Of a stretch of 64,000 bases of DNA, positions 10,824-19,787 are shown piece after piece. The stretch is from Breoghania sp. L-A4 (lineage in GTDB: Bacteria > Pseudomonadota > Alphaproteobacteria > Rhizobiales > Stappiaceae). The translations under genes were made by a program, and so were the position numbers. Under the pieces are notes generated by a model. That model had not been told where the DNA came from, ran no database searches, and saw nothing but the letters and a program-made list of their open reading frames with translations. Each line of letters begins with the position of its first letter. Within the stretch, counting starts at the first letter, position 1. The DNA lies in contig NZ_CP031841.1 of the NCBI RefSeq assembly GCF_003432385.1, forward strand, positions 434,001 through 498,000, given 5' to 3'.

Positions 10824-10930
10824 CGGTTCTTGTCCATCCGGATCGTCTGTGTGGTCTCAGTCGGCTGTGCACGTGGGGTCGCTGGCCGTGCCGGTCAACG
10901 CGCCACCTGTGGACGATGCCCCGCCGGGCG

Positions 10931-12436
10931 CTACTGCGCCGGCCCGTGCCGCTGATACCAGCGCTTTATGTCAGCCAGTGCGGGATGTTCCAGCGAACGG
11001 GCCAGATAGTCGCGCAATCTGGGGATATGCTTGCGGTAGCCCGGCTTGCCGTCGCGTTTGTCCAGCCGCACGAAAATGCCCAGGATCTTGGTCGCCCGAT
11101 GGGCCGACAGCACCGCATAATCGCGGCGAAACGCGTCCGCGTCGAAGCCCGCGGCCTGCGCCCGGCGCAGCGATACATAGCGGGCGACCAGTTCCTGCTC
11201 CTGGTCATGCGGGATGGTCACGCGCGCGTCCTGCGCCAGCGAGGCGACGTCATAGGCGGTGGGGCCGATCACCGTGTCCTGATAGTCGATCAGCGCCAGC
11301 CGGTCCGTGCCGGAGCCCTGCGGCCGCCAGATCAGGTTGGGCGAGTGGAAGTCGCGCAGAACCCAGGTTGTTTCCGATCGCGCCAGTGTCTCGAACTGCG
11401 CCGCCCACAGCGTCTTGAACTCGGCCGCCGCCTCCGTGGGCACGGGTCCGCCGGTGACGTCGGGCACATACCAGTCGAGATAAAGCTCGGCCTCGATCGA
11501 CAGGGCGCCGGCGTCATAGGCGGGAACCCGGTAGGTGCCGCCACCCGGCAGCGGCGTCACGTCCGGCCAGTCATGGGTGTGAAGTTCCGCCAGCAGATCG
11601 ATGGCCGCCGCATAACGCTCAAGCAGCGGCGCGCCGTCGGCAACGATCGCCTCAGCGCCCAGGTCCTCGAGCAACAGCAGGCCGTGCGCCATGTCGTGGG
11701 CGAAGAGCTCCGGCGCGTGGAAGCCGCGCGCGCGAAGGCCCTCGCCGATACCGACGAAGGCGCGCACGTCCTCGGCCAGATGGGCGATCTGGCTGTAGGG
11801 CTTGCCGTCACGCACCGGCGGGCCGTCGGCCCTCTGCGGCGCGTTCATCAGGATCGCGTGCCGGCCGGCCCGCGCAATCCGCTCGTACGACCGCGTCGAG
11901 GCGTCGCCAAGCAGGAAGCGCCGTGTAGCGCGCGTCCAGCCCGCCTCGTCGAGAAAGCGCCGGATCCGCAGCGTGCGACCAAGCCGCGCCTCCCAGTCGC
12001 CCGTCTGCCAGTCGAGGCGCGCGACGCGCGAGTCCGCAGTGGCGCCCGCGGACAGGCTCAGCAGCAGCGTGTCGGCGGGCAGGGCGCTTTCGGCACGTTG
12101 CGGCCATTCGACCAGCGCCGCGCCCTCGCTTGCCGCCTCCTCGAACCCGAGCTCCTCGAGTTCGTCTTCATGTTCGATGCGGTAAAGATCGAAGTGGGAG
12201 ACCGTCAGGCGCGGGAACGCATAGGCCTGCACCAGCGTGAAGGTGGGGCTGGGAACCTCGAGGTCCGGATCATCGGCGAGCGCGCGCAGCACGGCGCGTG
12301 CCAGCGTCGATTTTCCGGCGCCCAGATCGCCGTGCAGGGCGACGACATCGCCCGGGCGCAGGATGAGCGCCAGGTCCTCGGCGAGCCGGCGCGTCGCCGC
12401 CTCGTCCGGGAGGTCGATGGTGAGGGAAGCGGCCAC
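10931..12436 (-). CDS. Fused TsaE ATPase and AmgK-like sugar kinase
   Basis: This is one 501-residue polypeptide with two enzymes. Residues 1-150 are TsaE, the ATPase of the TsaBDE complex that makes N6-threonylcarbamoyladenosine at tRNA position 37, with Walker A GDLGAGKS (36-43) and the family pattern PSPTFTLVQAY. Residues 165-501 are an aminoglycoside-phosphotransferase-like kinase with the catalytic VLRDFHSPNLIW loop and the IDYQDTVIGP metal-binding loop, most like AmgK (MurNAc/GlcNAc anomeric kinase). The joined form is known in alphaproteobacteria. Its stop lies 107 bases before murU and its start only 12 bases after divL, so it is probably in the divL-murU-addBA transcript. Confidence 0.9.
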   Translation of the reverse strand: MAASLTIDLPDEAATRRLAEDLALILRPGDVVALHGDLGAGKSTLARAVLRALADDPDLEVPSPTFTLVQAYAFPRLTVSHFDLYRIEHEDELEELGFEEAASEGAALVEWPQRAESALPADTLLLSLSAGATADSRVARLDWQTGDWEARLGRTLRIRRFLDEAGWTRATRRFLLGDASTRSYERIARAGRHAILMNAPQRADGPPVRDGKPYSQIAHLAEDVRAFVGIGEGLRARGFHAPELFAHDMAHGLLLLEDLGAEAIVADGAPLLERYAAAIDLLAELHTHDWPDVTPLPGGGTYRVPAYDAGALSIEAELYLDWYVPDVTGGPVPTEAAAEFKTLWAAQFETLARSETTWVLRDFHSPNLIWRPQGSGTDRLALIDYQDTVIGPTAYDVASLAQDARVTIPHDQEQELVARYVSLRRAQAAGFDADAFRRDYAVLSAHRATKILGIFVRLDKRDGKPGYRKHIPRLRDYLARSLEHPALADIKRWYQRHGPAQ

Positions 12437-12448
12437 TGACAGTCTCCG

Positions 12449-14944
12449 CTACTCGGCGGCCTCGCGCTCCGGGATCCGCGTTTGTATGGGGAACCTGCAG
12501 ATGACGGTGGTGCCGACGCCTTCCTGCGACTGGATCTCGACGGTGCCGCCGTGCAGCTCGACGAAGCTCTTGACGATGGCCAGACCCAGGCCCGCGCCGC
12601 GCCGCCGGGAGCCGGAGGTGTGGCCGACGAACCGGCTGAAGACTTCCTGAAGGTGTTCCTCGGAGATGCCGCAGCCATGATCGCGCACGACAAAGCGCAA
12701 ATCGTTAGCCGTGCGCGTGCAGGTCAGTTCCACGACGCCGCCCTTCTCTGAGAAGCGCAGGGCGTTGGAAATCAGGTTGAACAGCACCTGGCGCAGCCGG
12801 CGTTCGTCGGCGATCAGAACGCCGATGTCATCAGGGACGTCGGCGCGCAGCTCGATGTCGGCTTCCACCAGCCGGTCCTTGACGCCCTCGACCGCGCCGT
12901 CGACGGCGGCCGCGATGTCGACCTCGCCGAGATCCAGCTCCATGATGCCGGCGTCGATGGTCGCGAGATCGAGAATGTCATTGATGATCGCCAGCAGCGC
13001 CGACGACGACGACATGATGTAGTTGGTGTATTCCGCCTGCTTGCCGGTCAGGTCGCCGAACTTGGAATCCGACAGCAACTGGGCAAAGCCGATGATGTTG
13101 GTCAGCGGCGAACGCAGCTCGTAGGACACCTGCTGGATGAAGGTGTTCTTGAGCTGGTCGGCCTCGCGCAGCGCATCGTTCTTGTCGCGCAGGGCGCGTT
13201 CCACGTTGACTGTATCGGTGGCGTTGACGAAGGCGATCAGCGTGCCACCGTCGGGCAGCGGCACGGTGGCGTAGTCGATGACGTTGCCGTCGGGGCGTTC
13301 CATGCGGCCCGCGGTGCGGCTGCGGTTCTCCGCAAGGCCGGTGACCGAGGTGGTGAGGTCCTTCCATGTGTCCGGCTCGGGATGCAGGCGAGAGCAGATG
13401 CCGACAATGGTCGAGATATGCGGGCTGTCCGCCAGATCCTCGGCGCTGAGCTGCCAGATCGCGCCAAAGGCGGGATTGTGCAGGCGCAGGCGGCCGTCGG
13501 AGCCGAACACCGCCACGGCTTCCGACAGATGGTCCAGCGTCTCGCCCTGAACACGTGTCAGCGCGTTGTAGCGGCTCTCAAGCTCAAGCCGTTCCGTGAC
13601 GTTCTCGTAGATGTAGGTGACGCCGCCCTGGGCGTGTGGATTGGCGACCACGCGCAAGGTTTGCCCGTCCGGCAGGTGCCACCAGAAATCGTCGGGCTCG
13701 AGCGACTGGTAGGCTTCCAGATGCTTGCGGCGCCAGTCGCGATAGTCCGCCTGCTCGGGCAGCTTGCGGGCGGCGCGCATGGCGTCGAGCACGGCGCCGT
13801 TCGCCGGGCCGCCTTCCAGGAAGGATGAGTCGAGACCGAACAGGGTCTGGAACGCGGCGTTGTGGAACTGCAGCCGCCGGTCGGGGCCGAAGATCGCCAC
13901 CGCCGTGGCGAGCTGGTCGAGCGTGCGGGCGTGGAACTCGACGGTGCGCTTGAGCTCCTCGCGCACCTGTTCCATTTCGTTGATGTCGATTGCCATGCCG
14001 GCGCTGCCGGCGGCGCCGGAAACGTCAATGACGTCGAAGACCCGGCGTTCTCCGGCGGAGATGATCGGCATGCGCGCCTGGAAACTGTCGCCGGCGGCGC
14101 GGTTGGCGCTTAGCGCCTTGCGGCCTGCCGCGTCGAGGAACTCGGCCTTGTCCTGCACGGCCGCCTCGGGGTCTTTCGCTTCCACGGCATCCGCGTAGGC
14201 CTTGTTGACCCAGTTCATGTTGCCGTCCGCGTCGCGCAGCCAGACAGGCCCCGGCAGCTCGTTCAGCAAGGTGCGTACGGTCGCGATCTGCTGCTCAAGC
14301 CGCGCATGGCTCTCGGCGAGCCGCGCCTGCGCCAGCCGTTCGCCGGACAAGTCGCGCAATCGCAGCACGGCCCATCCGCCGGCCGTCCGCCCGCTGGCTT
14401 CCACCGATCCGCCGCTGCGGGTGGGCAACGTGCGTGTGAAGGCCTGACCGTTCTGGCGCAAGGCATCGACGTCGGCTTCGAGTTGCGCGGCGGAGCCTGG
14501 CTCCAGCCAGTTGCCGAACGCCAGCAGCCCTTGCGCGCCGCGCGGGGCGCCGCAAGCCGGATCCAGCCCGCCGATGACCAGGGGATCGCTGCTGCGGCCG
14601 TCCCAGATCACCAGCCGCTGGTCGTCGGTGTCCAGCAGCGACTCGAACCGGTCGAGGCGCAGTTTCAAATCGGCGTTTTCGATCTTGAACTTGTTGGTCA
14701 GCGCCTGGAACCGGCGCCGGCTGCGCATCAGAACAACCGCGTTGGCCACGCCAAACGCGACGGCGCCGAACAAGGCGCTGAACCAGGCGACCTGGAAGGA
14801 CGTGAGACCATAGGCACTGAGCGAGAGCTGTGCGGCGTCCGCGGCTTGCGTCGTTGCCAACAACGTCGCAAGGCTGGTGCCTGACAGAATCCTTCTCTGC
14901 CACGCTGCGTTGGAACGCGCGCGTTTTCCGCCGAATGCCGGCAT
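12449..14944 (-). CDS. divL: Atypical sensor kinase DivL (tyrosine in place of the phospho-accepting histidine)
   Basis: DivL is a membrane-tethered pseudo-histidine kinase that acts on the CckA-CtrA cell-cycle pathway in Caulobacter and relatives. The 831-residue protein starts at 14944 behind a GGAGGGG ribosome site. It has a signal-like hydrophobic stretch (about 20-35), a membrane helix near residues 40-75, several PAS domains (about 210-590), a dimerisation/phosphoacceptor helix and a C-terminal HATPase domain with NLISNALRFSEKGG and GAGLGLAIVKS. The acceptor motif reads VSYELRSPL, with TAC (13121-13123) encoding Tyr-608 where ordinary kinases have His. This substitution is the DivL hallmark and, with gene position, supports the name. 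It follows ahcY after a terminator. Confidence 0.9.
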   Translation of the reverse strand: MPAFGGKRARSNAAWQRRILSGTSLATLLATTQAADAAQLSLSAYGLTSFQVAWFSALFGAVAFGVANAVVLMRSRRRFQALTNKFKIENADLKLRLDRFESLLDTDDQRLVIWDGRSSDPLVIGGLDPACGAPRGAQGLLAFGNWLEPGSAAQLEADVDALRQNGQAFTRTLPTRSGGSVEASGRTAGGWAVLRLRDLSGERLAQARLAESHARLEQQIATVRTLLNELPGPVWLRDADGNMNWVNKAYADAVEAKDPEAAVQDKAEFLDAAGRKALSANRAAGDSFQARMPIISAGERRVFDVIDVSGAAGSAGMAIDINEMEQVREELKRTVEFHARTLDQLATAVAIFGPDRRLQFHNAAFQTLFGLDSSFLEGGPANGAVLDAMRAARKLPEQADYRDWRRKHLEAYQSLEPDDFWWHLPDGQTLRVVANPHAQGGVTYIYENVTERLELESRYNALTRVQGETLDHLSEAVAVFGSDGRLRLHNPAFGAIWQLSAEDLADSPHISTIVGICSRLHPEPDTWKDLTTSVTGLAENRSRTAGRMERPDGNVIDYATVPLPDGGTLIAFVNATDTVNVERALRDKNDALREADQLKNTFIQQVSYELRSPLTNIIGFAQLLSDSKFGDLTGKQAEYTNYIMSSSSALLAIINDILDLATIDAGIMELDLGEVDIAAAVDGAVEGVKDRLVEADIELRADVPDDIGVLIADERRLRQVLFNLISNALRFSEKGGVVELTCTRTANDLRFVVRDHGCGISEEHLQEVFSRFVGHTSGSRRRGAGLGLAIVKSFVELHGGTVEIQSQEGVGTTVICRFPIQTRIPEREAAE

Positions 14945-15073
14945 CTGGTTGGTCCCCTCCGCCACTGGAGGCTTGTGAAAAAACGAAGCCAAACGCCGCG
15001 GTGCCTCACGCTGAACGTCTGATTCGCTTAACCATAACGCGTTTGCGAATCGTGAAGAAGAGTAGCTTTCCTT

Positions 15074-15108
15074 AAAAACAGACGGGGCGCGCCATCTGAC
15101 GCGCCCCG
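15074..15108 (-). terminator. Rho-independent terminator of ahcY
   Basis: On the minus strand a 9-bp stem (CGGGGCGCG with CGCGCCCCG, 8-base loop) is followed within four bases by five T. It lies about 80 bases past the ahcY stop and separates ahcY from divL. Confidence 0.8.
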
Positions 15109-15190
15109 TGGAGTCAACCCTTGGCCTCGCGGAGTCCCGCAAGACCTGATCAAACGGTGGATAACATGGTGCGGCTACGCACCAACCCGA

Positions 15191-16588
15191 TCAGTACTTG
15201 TAGAGGTCGCTCTTGAACGGGCCGGTCTTGTCGATGCCGAGATAGGCGGACTGCTCGTCGGAAAGCACCGTGAGCGTGGCGCCGAGCTTCTCCAGATGCA
15301 GCCGCGCGACCTTCTCGTCGAGATGCTTGGGCAGCACGTAGACCTGGTTCTCGTAGTTCTCGCCCTTGGAGAAGAGCTCGATCTGCGCCAGCACCTGGTT
15401 GGTGAAGGAGGCCGACATCACGAAGCTCGGGTGACCGGTGGCATTGCCGAGGTTCACCAGACGGCCCTGGGACAACAGGATCATGCGCTTGCCATCGGGG
15501 AACTCATACAAGTCCACCTGGTCCTTGACCGGGCGACGCTTGGTGTTCTTCAGGGCCGCGACCTGAATCTCATTGTCGAAGTGACCGATGTTACAGACGA
15601 TCGCCATGTCCTTCATGCCCTGCATGTGCTCGAAGGTGATGATGTCCTTGTTGCCGGTCGCGGTGACATAAATGTCCCCTTCCGGCAGGACCTGTTCCAT
15701 TGTCTTGACTTCAAAGCCGTCCATGGAGGCCTGGAGAGCGCAGATCGGATCGATCTCGGTGACGATCACGCGGGCGCCGGCGCCCGCCAGAGACTGAGCG
15801 GAGCCCTTGCCCACATCGCCATAGCCGCAAACAACCGCAACCTTGCCGGACATCATGACATCGGTGCCGCGGCGAATGCCGTCGACGAGCGACTCACGGC
15901 AGCCATAACGGTTGTCGAACTTGGACTTGGTGACACTGTCGTTGACGTTGATCGCCGGGAACGGCAGGCCGCCCTTCTTCTGCATTTCATAAAGACGCAT
16001 GACGCCGGTTGTGGTTTCTTCTGAAACACCGCGGATCAAGTCGCGCTGCTTCGTGAACCAACCCGGGTTCGCGGCCATGCGCTTCTTTATCTGGGCAAAG
16101 AGGTACTCTTCTTCCTCGGAGGTCGGATTTTCGATGAGATTCGTCTCGCCGGCTTCGACACGCGCACCCATGAGGATGTAGAGCGTCGCATCGCCGCCAT
16201 CATCGAGGATCATGTTCGCGCCATCGGGGAAGTCGAAGATCTTGTCTGCGTAGTCCCAGTATTCTTCCAGCGTCTCGCCCTTGATCGCGAAGACCGGAAC
16301 GCCAGTGGCGGCGATTGCCGCGGCAGCCTGATCCTGCGTGGAATAGATGTTGCACGACGCCCAGCGCACTTCAGCGCCCAAAGCAACCAATGTCTCAATC
16401 AGCACAGCCGTCTGGATCGTCATGTGCAGGGAGCCCGCGATCCGTGCGCCCTTCAGCGGCTTCGTATTGCCAAACTCTTCACGGCAGGCCATCAGGCCCG
16501 GCATCTCGTGTTCTGCAATCTCGATTTCAGTCCGGCCCCAGTCGGCCAGGCTGATGTCCTTGACGATGTAATCGGTGGCGGTTGTCAT
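15191..16588 (-). CDS. ahcY: Adenosylhomocysteinase
   Basis: AhcY hydrolyses S-adenosylhomocysteine to homocysteine and adenosine with tightly bound NAD, relieving product inhibition of SAM-dependent methyltransferases. The protein has 465 residues, normal for proteobacterial AhcY. The NAD-binding Rossmann motif is [18 protein letters not shown], with the substrate residues in [16 protein letters not shown] before it, and the conserved end [13 protein letters not shown]...[17 protein letters not shown] is present. Upstream, a sigma-70-like promoter at 16766-16794 and a palindrome at 16802-16817 give a 5' leader of about 170 bases. The upstream neighbour is a SAM-dependent Cfa-type methyltransferase. 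Confidence 0.98.
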   Translation of the reverse strand: MTTATDYIVKDISLADWGRTEIEIAEHEMPGLMACREEFGNTKPLKGARIAGSLHMTIQTAVLIETLVALGAEVRWASCNIYSTQDQAAAAIAATGVPVFAIKGETLEEYWDYADKIFDFPDGANMILDDGGDATLYILMGARVEAGETNLIENPTSEEEEYLFAQIKKRMAANPGWFTKQRDLIRGVSEETTTGVMRLYEMQKKGGLPFPAINVNDSVTKSKFDNRYGCRESLVDGIRRGTDVMMSGKVAVVCGYGDVGKGSAQSLAGAGARVIVTEIDPICALQASMDGFEVKTMEQVLPEGDIYVTATGNKDIITFEHMQGMKDMAIVCNIGHFDNEIQVAALKNTKRRPVKDQVDLYEFPDGKRMILLSQGRLVNLGNATGHPSFVMSASFTNQVLAQIELFSKGENYENQVYVLPKHLDEKVARLHLEKLGATLTVLSDEQSAYLGIDKTGPFKSDLYKY

Positions 16589-16765
16589 GAAGTGTATCCC
16601 GTCGTGGTTCGTCGGTGACGCCGTTCATCCGCCGGGATCCAGGATCCGGCAGCTTGGCTGGCGCGCGCACAGAAGTGAGATCGCCATGTGGCGGCGGGTG
16701 AGCGTCGCTCTCCGCCGGCCGGCGATAAATCGGTATGGTCCGCCGTATCCGCCGGACCTGACGGG

Positions 16766-16794
16766 GTTATAGCGTGCCGCGCCCGATCCGGCAA
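16766..16794 (-). promoter_or_regulatory. Probable sigma-70 promoter of ahcY
   Basis: On the minus strand TTGCCG (16789-16794) and TATAAC (16766-16771) are separated by exactly 17 bases. The expected transcription start lies near 16758, about 170 bases before the ahcY ATG. Confidence 0.55.
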
Positions 16795-16801
16795 TAAAGA
16801 C

Positions 16802-16817
16802 ATAAAGATTTCTTTAT
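16802..16817 (-). promoter_or_regulatory. Perfect inverted repeat upstream of ahcY, candidate SahR-type operator
   Basis: ATAAAGA and TCTTTAT form a perfect 7-bp inverted repeat around a two-base centre, seven bases upstream of the ahcY -35 element and just beyond the cfa stop codon. As remembered, operators of the ArsR-family regulator SahR, which controls ahcY and methionine-cycle genes in Proteobacteria, are built on the same ATAAAGA-type half site. No sahR gene is visible in this window, so the regulator assignment is inference. Confidence 0.5.
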
Positions 16818-16818
16818 A

Positions 16819-18140
16819 TCAGGTCGAGTGCGTATCCTGACGGTACAGGTCCGCGCGCGTCGGCGGCAGGCCGGAGGCGCCCTTGGCACGTTTGGACGAC
16901 AGCGTCTGGAAGATCGACAACGTGCCGCGCTCGAAAGCCAGCGATACACCGCTGAGATAAAGAACCCACAGGCGAAAGCGCGCCTCGTCGGTTTCCGCGA
17001 TCGCTGCGTCGGCGTTGGCGATCAGCCGTTCGGCCCACAGCCGCGTGGTGCGCGCATAGTGCTCGCGCCAGCCTTCGACGTCGTGCACTTCGAAGCCGTG
17101 CGCCTCAAGGTTGGTTACAGTCATGCCGATGTGGTCGACCTCGGCGCCGGGAAAAATATAGCGCACCATCGAGCGGTATTCGGCGCGTTTGCGGCGAAAG
17201 GCCTTCTCGCTCTTTTTTCCGCGCCGGGTGATTGCATGGTGGAGGTACAGCCCGCGCGGCTTGAGCAGCCTGTGCACCGCGCTGTAGTAGTCGTCGTGAT
17301 TGTCGATGCCGACATGCTCGAACATGCCGATGGAGGAGATCTTGTCGAAGCTCTCGCCCTCCAGCAAGCGATAGTCCTTCAGCTCCACCGACACCTTGTC
17401 CTGCAGCCCGCGCGCGGCGATCGTCTTGCGCGCCAGCGCCAGTTGCTCCTGCGACAAGGTGACCCGAGTGCGGTGACGCCATGGTGCTCGGCCGCATGGC
17501 AGATCAGCGCACCCCAGCCGCAGCCGATGTCCAGCAGCCGGTCGCCCGGTTTTAGCCGCAGCTTGCGGCAGATCATGTCCAGCTTGTCGGCTTGCGCGGT
17601 CGCGATATCGTTGTCCCAGTCGGTGAAATAACCGCAGGTGTAGACCATCTCGGGATCGAGAAAGAGGCGGTAGAAGGCGTTGGAAACATCGTAGTGAAAA
17701 GCGATATCCTTCTGGTCGCTGCCCTGGCCGCGGGTCGCCGCGTCACCGGCATCCTTGCCGGTGTTCGCGTCGGTTGCGCTGCCCGGGGCGAACAGGAAGG
17801 CGAGAACGCTTTTGGCAAGCAGCGTTTTGTTCAGCCGCTTGCGGATCTCGCGGCTGCGCACCTTGGGGCGCTTTTCGGCGAAGTCGAACAGGCTGCCGCC
17901 GCGCAGATCGATTGCCCCCTGCATATAGAGATCGATCAGGGTCTTGGCGGACGGCCGGCGCAACAGGCGTGGCAGGGCGGATTGCGAAATTGCGACGCGC
18001 AACCCGTCGTCGGGTGCGCCTTGCGGAACGCGCGTGCCGTCCCAAAGCTCGATTGCGAATTCGAGACCCAAAATGTCATGAAGATGCGCACATAGCTTGC
18101 GGGCGGTGGCGAGACGGCGATCGGCGGCGACTGACGGCAT
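16819..18140 (-). CDS. Cyclopropane-fatty-acyl-phospholipid synthase family methyltransferase (one frame break)
   Basis: This SAM-dependent methyltransferase of the Cfa/CmaS family acts on unsaturated acyl chains of membrane phospholipids, either cyclopropanating or otherwise methylating them. The repaired protein has about 440 residues: an N-terminal lipid-binding domain (about 1-130), then the methyltransferase core with DIAFHYDVSNAFYRLFLDP, the SAM motif LLDIGCGWGA (about 203-212) and SIGMFEHVGIDNHDDYY. Frame is lost at 17463-17465; one more C on the plus strand changes GSPCRRS into GVTLSQEQLALAR, the family consensus. Its position next to ahcY, which clears the SAH product, is suggestive. 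Family members other than true Cfa exist, so the exact reaction is uncertain. Confidence 0.85.
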
Positions 18141-18327
18141 TGGTTTCCTCTTGATGCTTCAACGACCGCTGGGGCGCCCGCGTTCAACCGGATATCATCG
18201 AACACGGGGAACAACCGCCCGCCTCTGAGGCGCGCGGCGCAGATCAGGCCGCAGGGTTGGGCAATGCGGCTGGAAACGCAATGGAATTTGTCAAATGTGC
18301 GACGCAGGGCGTCGCATGAGCGCGTGC

Positions 18328-18624
18328 TCAGTCTTTTTCGCCGAAGCCGTCCTCGACGAGATCCGCAACCGCGTCCATGGCGGCTTCGGCTTCCGGTCCG
18401 CTGGCTTCCACGTGGATGCAGCAGCCGGGGCTGGCGGCCAGCATCATCAATCCCATGATCGATGTGCCTCCGACCGTGTGCCCGTCGCGCGAGACGGTGA
18501 TTTCGGCGTCGAACTGCTCAACCAGTTTCACAAGCTTCGCGGACGCGCGCGCATGCAGGCCGCGGCGGTTGACGATGGTCAGCTTGCGTTCGAGGCTGGT
18601 TTGCGGCGTGGCGATATCCCTCAC
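18328..18624 (-). CDS. ptsH: Phosphocarrier protein HPr
   Basis: This is a 98-residue phosphotransfer protein. The phospho-accepting His-24 lies in RGLHARASAK, and the regulatory serine region reads GGTSIMGLMML (Ser-55), the candidate target of HprK. Translation starts at a GTG that overlaps the EIIA stop (GTGA), so the two are coupled. In Rhizobiales this HPr works in a regulatory, transport-less PTS with PtsP and EIIA proteins and not in sugar uptake. It is the last gene of the chvI-chvG-hprK-EIIA-HPr run. Confidence 0.93.
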   Translation of the reverse strand: MRDIATPQTSLERKLTIVNRRGLHARASAKLVKLVEQFDAEITVSRDGHTVGGTSIMGLMMLAASPGCCIHVEASGPEAEAAMDAVADLVEDGFGEKD

Positions 18625-19022
18625 TGTCCCGACAACACCTGACTGGCGACGGAAATATACTTGCGCCCGGCCTTGCGCGCTTCCTCCACCGCCTCGGTCA
18701 GCCCGATGTCGGCGCGGATGCTGGCCAGTTTGATCAGCATCGGCAGATTGACGCCGGCGACGACTTCGATGGCCTTGTCGTCCATCACCGAGATGGCGAG
18801 ATTGGAGGGCGTCCCGCCGAACATGTCCGTCAGCAGCACCACGCCGCTGCCCTGATTGACCCGCTCGACCGCGGTCAGAATGTCCTGCCTGCGCTTTTCC
18901 ATGTCGTCATCGGGCCCGATGGAGATGGTTTCGACCATTTCCTGAGGGCCCACGACATGCTCCAGCGCGGCCTTGAATTCCTCCGCCAGCCGGCCGTGGG
19001 TAACGAGGACGAGTCCGATCAT
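18621..19022 (-). CDS. PTS EIIA component, mannose family (regulatory)
   Basis: This is a 133-residue EIIA-Man/EIIA-Fru-type domain protein. The phospho-accepting His-9 is in LVLVTHG and the second conserved block is LLTDMFGGTPSNLA. No EIIB, EIIC or EIID gene is present in the window, which fits the incomplete regulatory PTS of alphaproteobacteria where this protein (often called ManX or PtsM) receives phosphate from HPr. Its stop overlaps the HPr start. It lies 190 bases after hprK. Confidence 0.92.
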   Translation of the reverse strand: MIGLVLVTHGRLAEEFKAALEHVVGPQEMVETISIGPDDDMEKRRQDILTAVERVNQGSGVVLLTDMFGGTPSNLAISVMDDKAIEVVAGVNLPMLIKLASIRADIGLTEAVEEARKAGRKYISVASQVLSGQ

Positions 19023-19212
19023 GTTTATCCGCTAACTTTCCAGTTTGCTTGTCCGGTCGCCGGTCCCGCGCCCGATGGACTTCGGAACGGCTTCCCCGCC
19101 GCCACGAGGCAAGGCTTCGCGCGGCTCGAATTCGTGGCGCCAGGCAATGCCCTGCGCGCAAGCGCCCATCTTGGCCAGCCTTTGACGCAGTGCAAGGGAA
19201 ATCCGACGGAAT

Positions 19213-19787
19213 TCAGGTGAAAAACCGGACGGATTGCCCGTCGAGATCATGCAGTGCCGCCTGAACGAGCGGTATCGCGATCGTGATGTCGCGGCACGGG
19301 ACCGGCTGCCGGGACACCATGATGCTCCCTGTGGCGGCATCCGCGGCCGGCTTGCGCCCCCGCCGTCCGTCGCCCCGGCCATCGTGTCGCACGCGTTCAG
19401 CACGCCGCTCACAGCCACCATCAGCGCGGCGGGCTCAGGCATCCGGTCAATGGTTTCTCGCGGCAGCAGATCGACAATAAGCCGAACGACGACGCGAGGT
19501 AAGTCGGGAAGGCTTCTGATCCCGCGGCCGTGCTGCTCGATCAATCCGCTGATGGTCTCAGGCGCGGAGGCGATCAGGCGATCGTTAGGCAGTGCGAGGT
19601 GCACCCGGTCGTCGCTCACCAGTGCGGAGTACAGTCCTCGCAGCCGCCAGGCCTCGATCAGCGCGATGGCGAGGGCGGATTTGCCGCTGCCGGAGGGGCC
19701 GCGGATCAGAACGCCCGCGGAGCCCAGGACCACGCAGCCGGCATGGACGGTTTCCGGGTGTCCCCGGCCCTCCGCTGCAGGGCTCAC
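19213..19787 (-). CDS. hprK: HPr kinase/phosphorylase, short alphaproteobacterial form (one frame break)
   Basis: HprK phosphorylates and dephosphorylates the regulatory serine of HPr. Walker A is GPSGSGKS (residues 30-37). As in other Rhizobiales the N-terminal domain of the Gram-positive enzyme is absent, leaving the catalytic domain. The GTG start overlaps the chvG stop (GTGA). The frame is lost in a C5 run on the plus strand at 19357-19361; making it C6 yields KPAADAATGSIMVSRQ, then PVPCRDITIAIPLVQAAL and a stop at 19213. The unrepaired frame would run on to 19032 with unrelated sequence. Repaired length is about 191 residues. Confidence 0.85.

Noticed and set aside
15028-15035. TTAACCAT upstream of divL as a CtrA site
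   Set aside because: It is only a half site on the plus strand with no second TTAA at the right spacing.
16589-16765. SAH or SAM riboswitch in the ahcY leader
   Set aside because: The leader is long enough, but I see none of the conserved core sequence or pairing of SAH or SAM riboswitch classes.
18298-18316. Hairpin TGCGACGC/GCGTCGCA after the HPr gene as a terminator
   Set aside because: The stem is perfect but no T-run follows on the minus strand, so it is not called as an intrinsic terminator.
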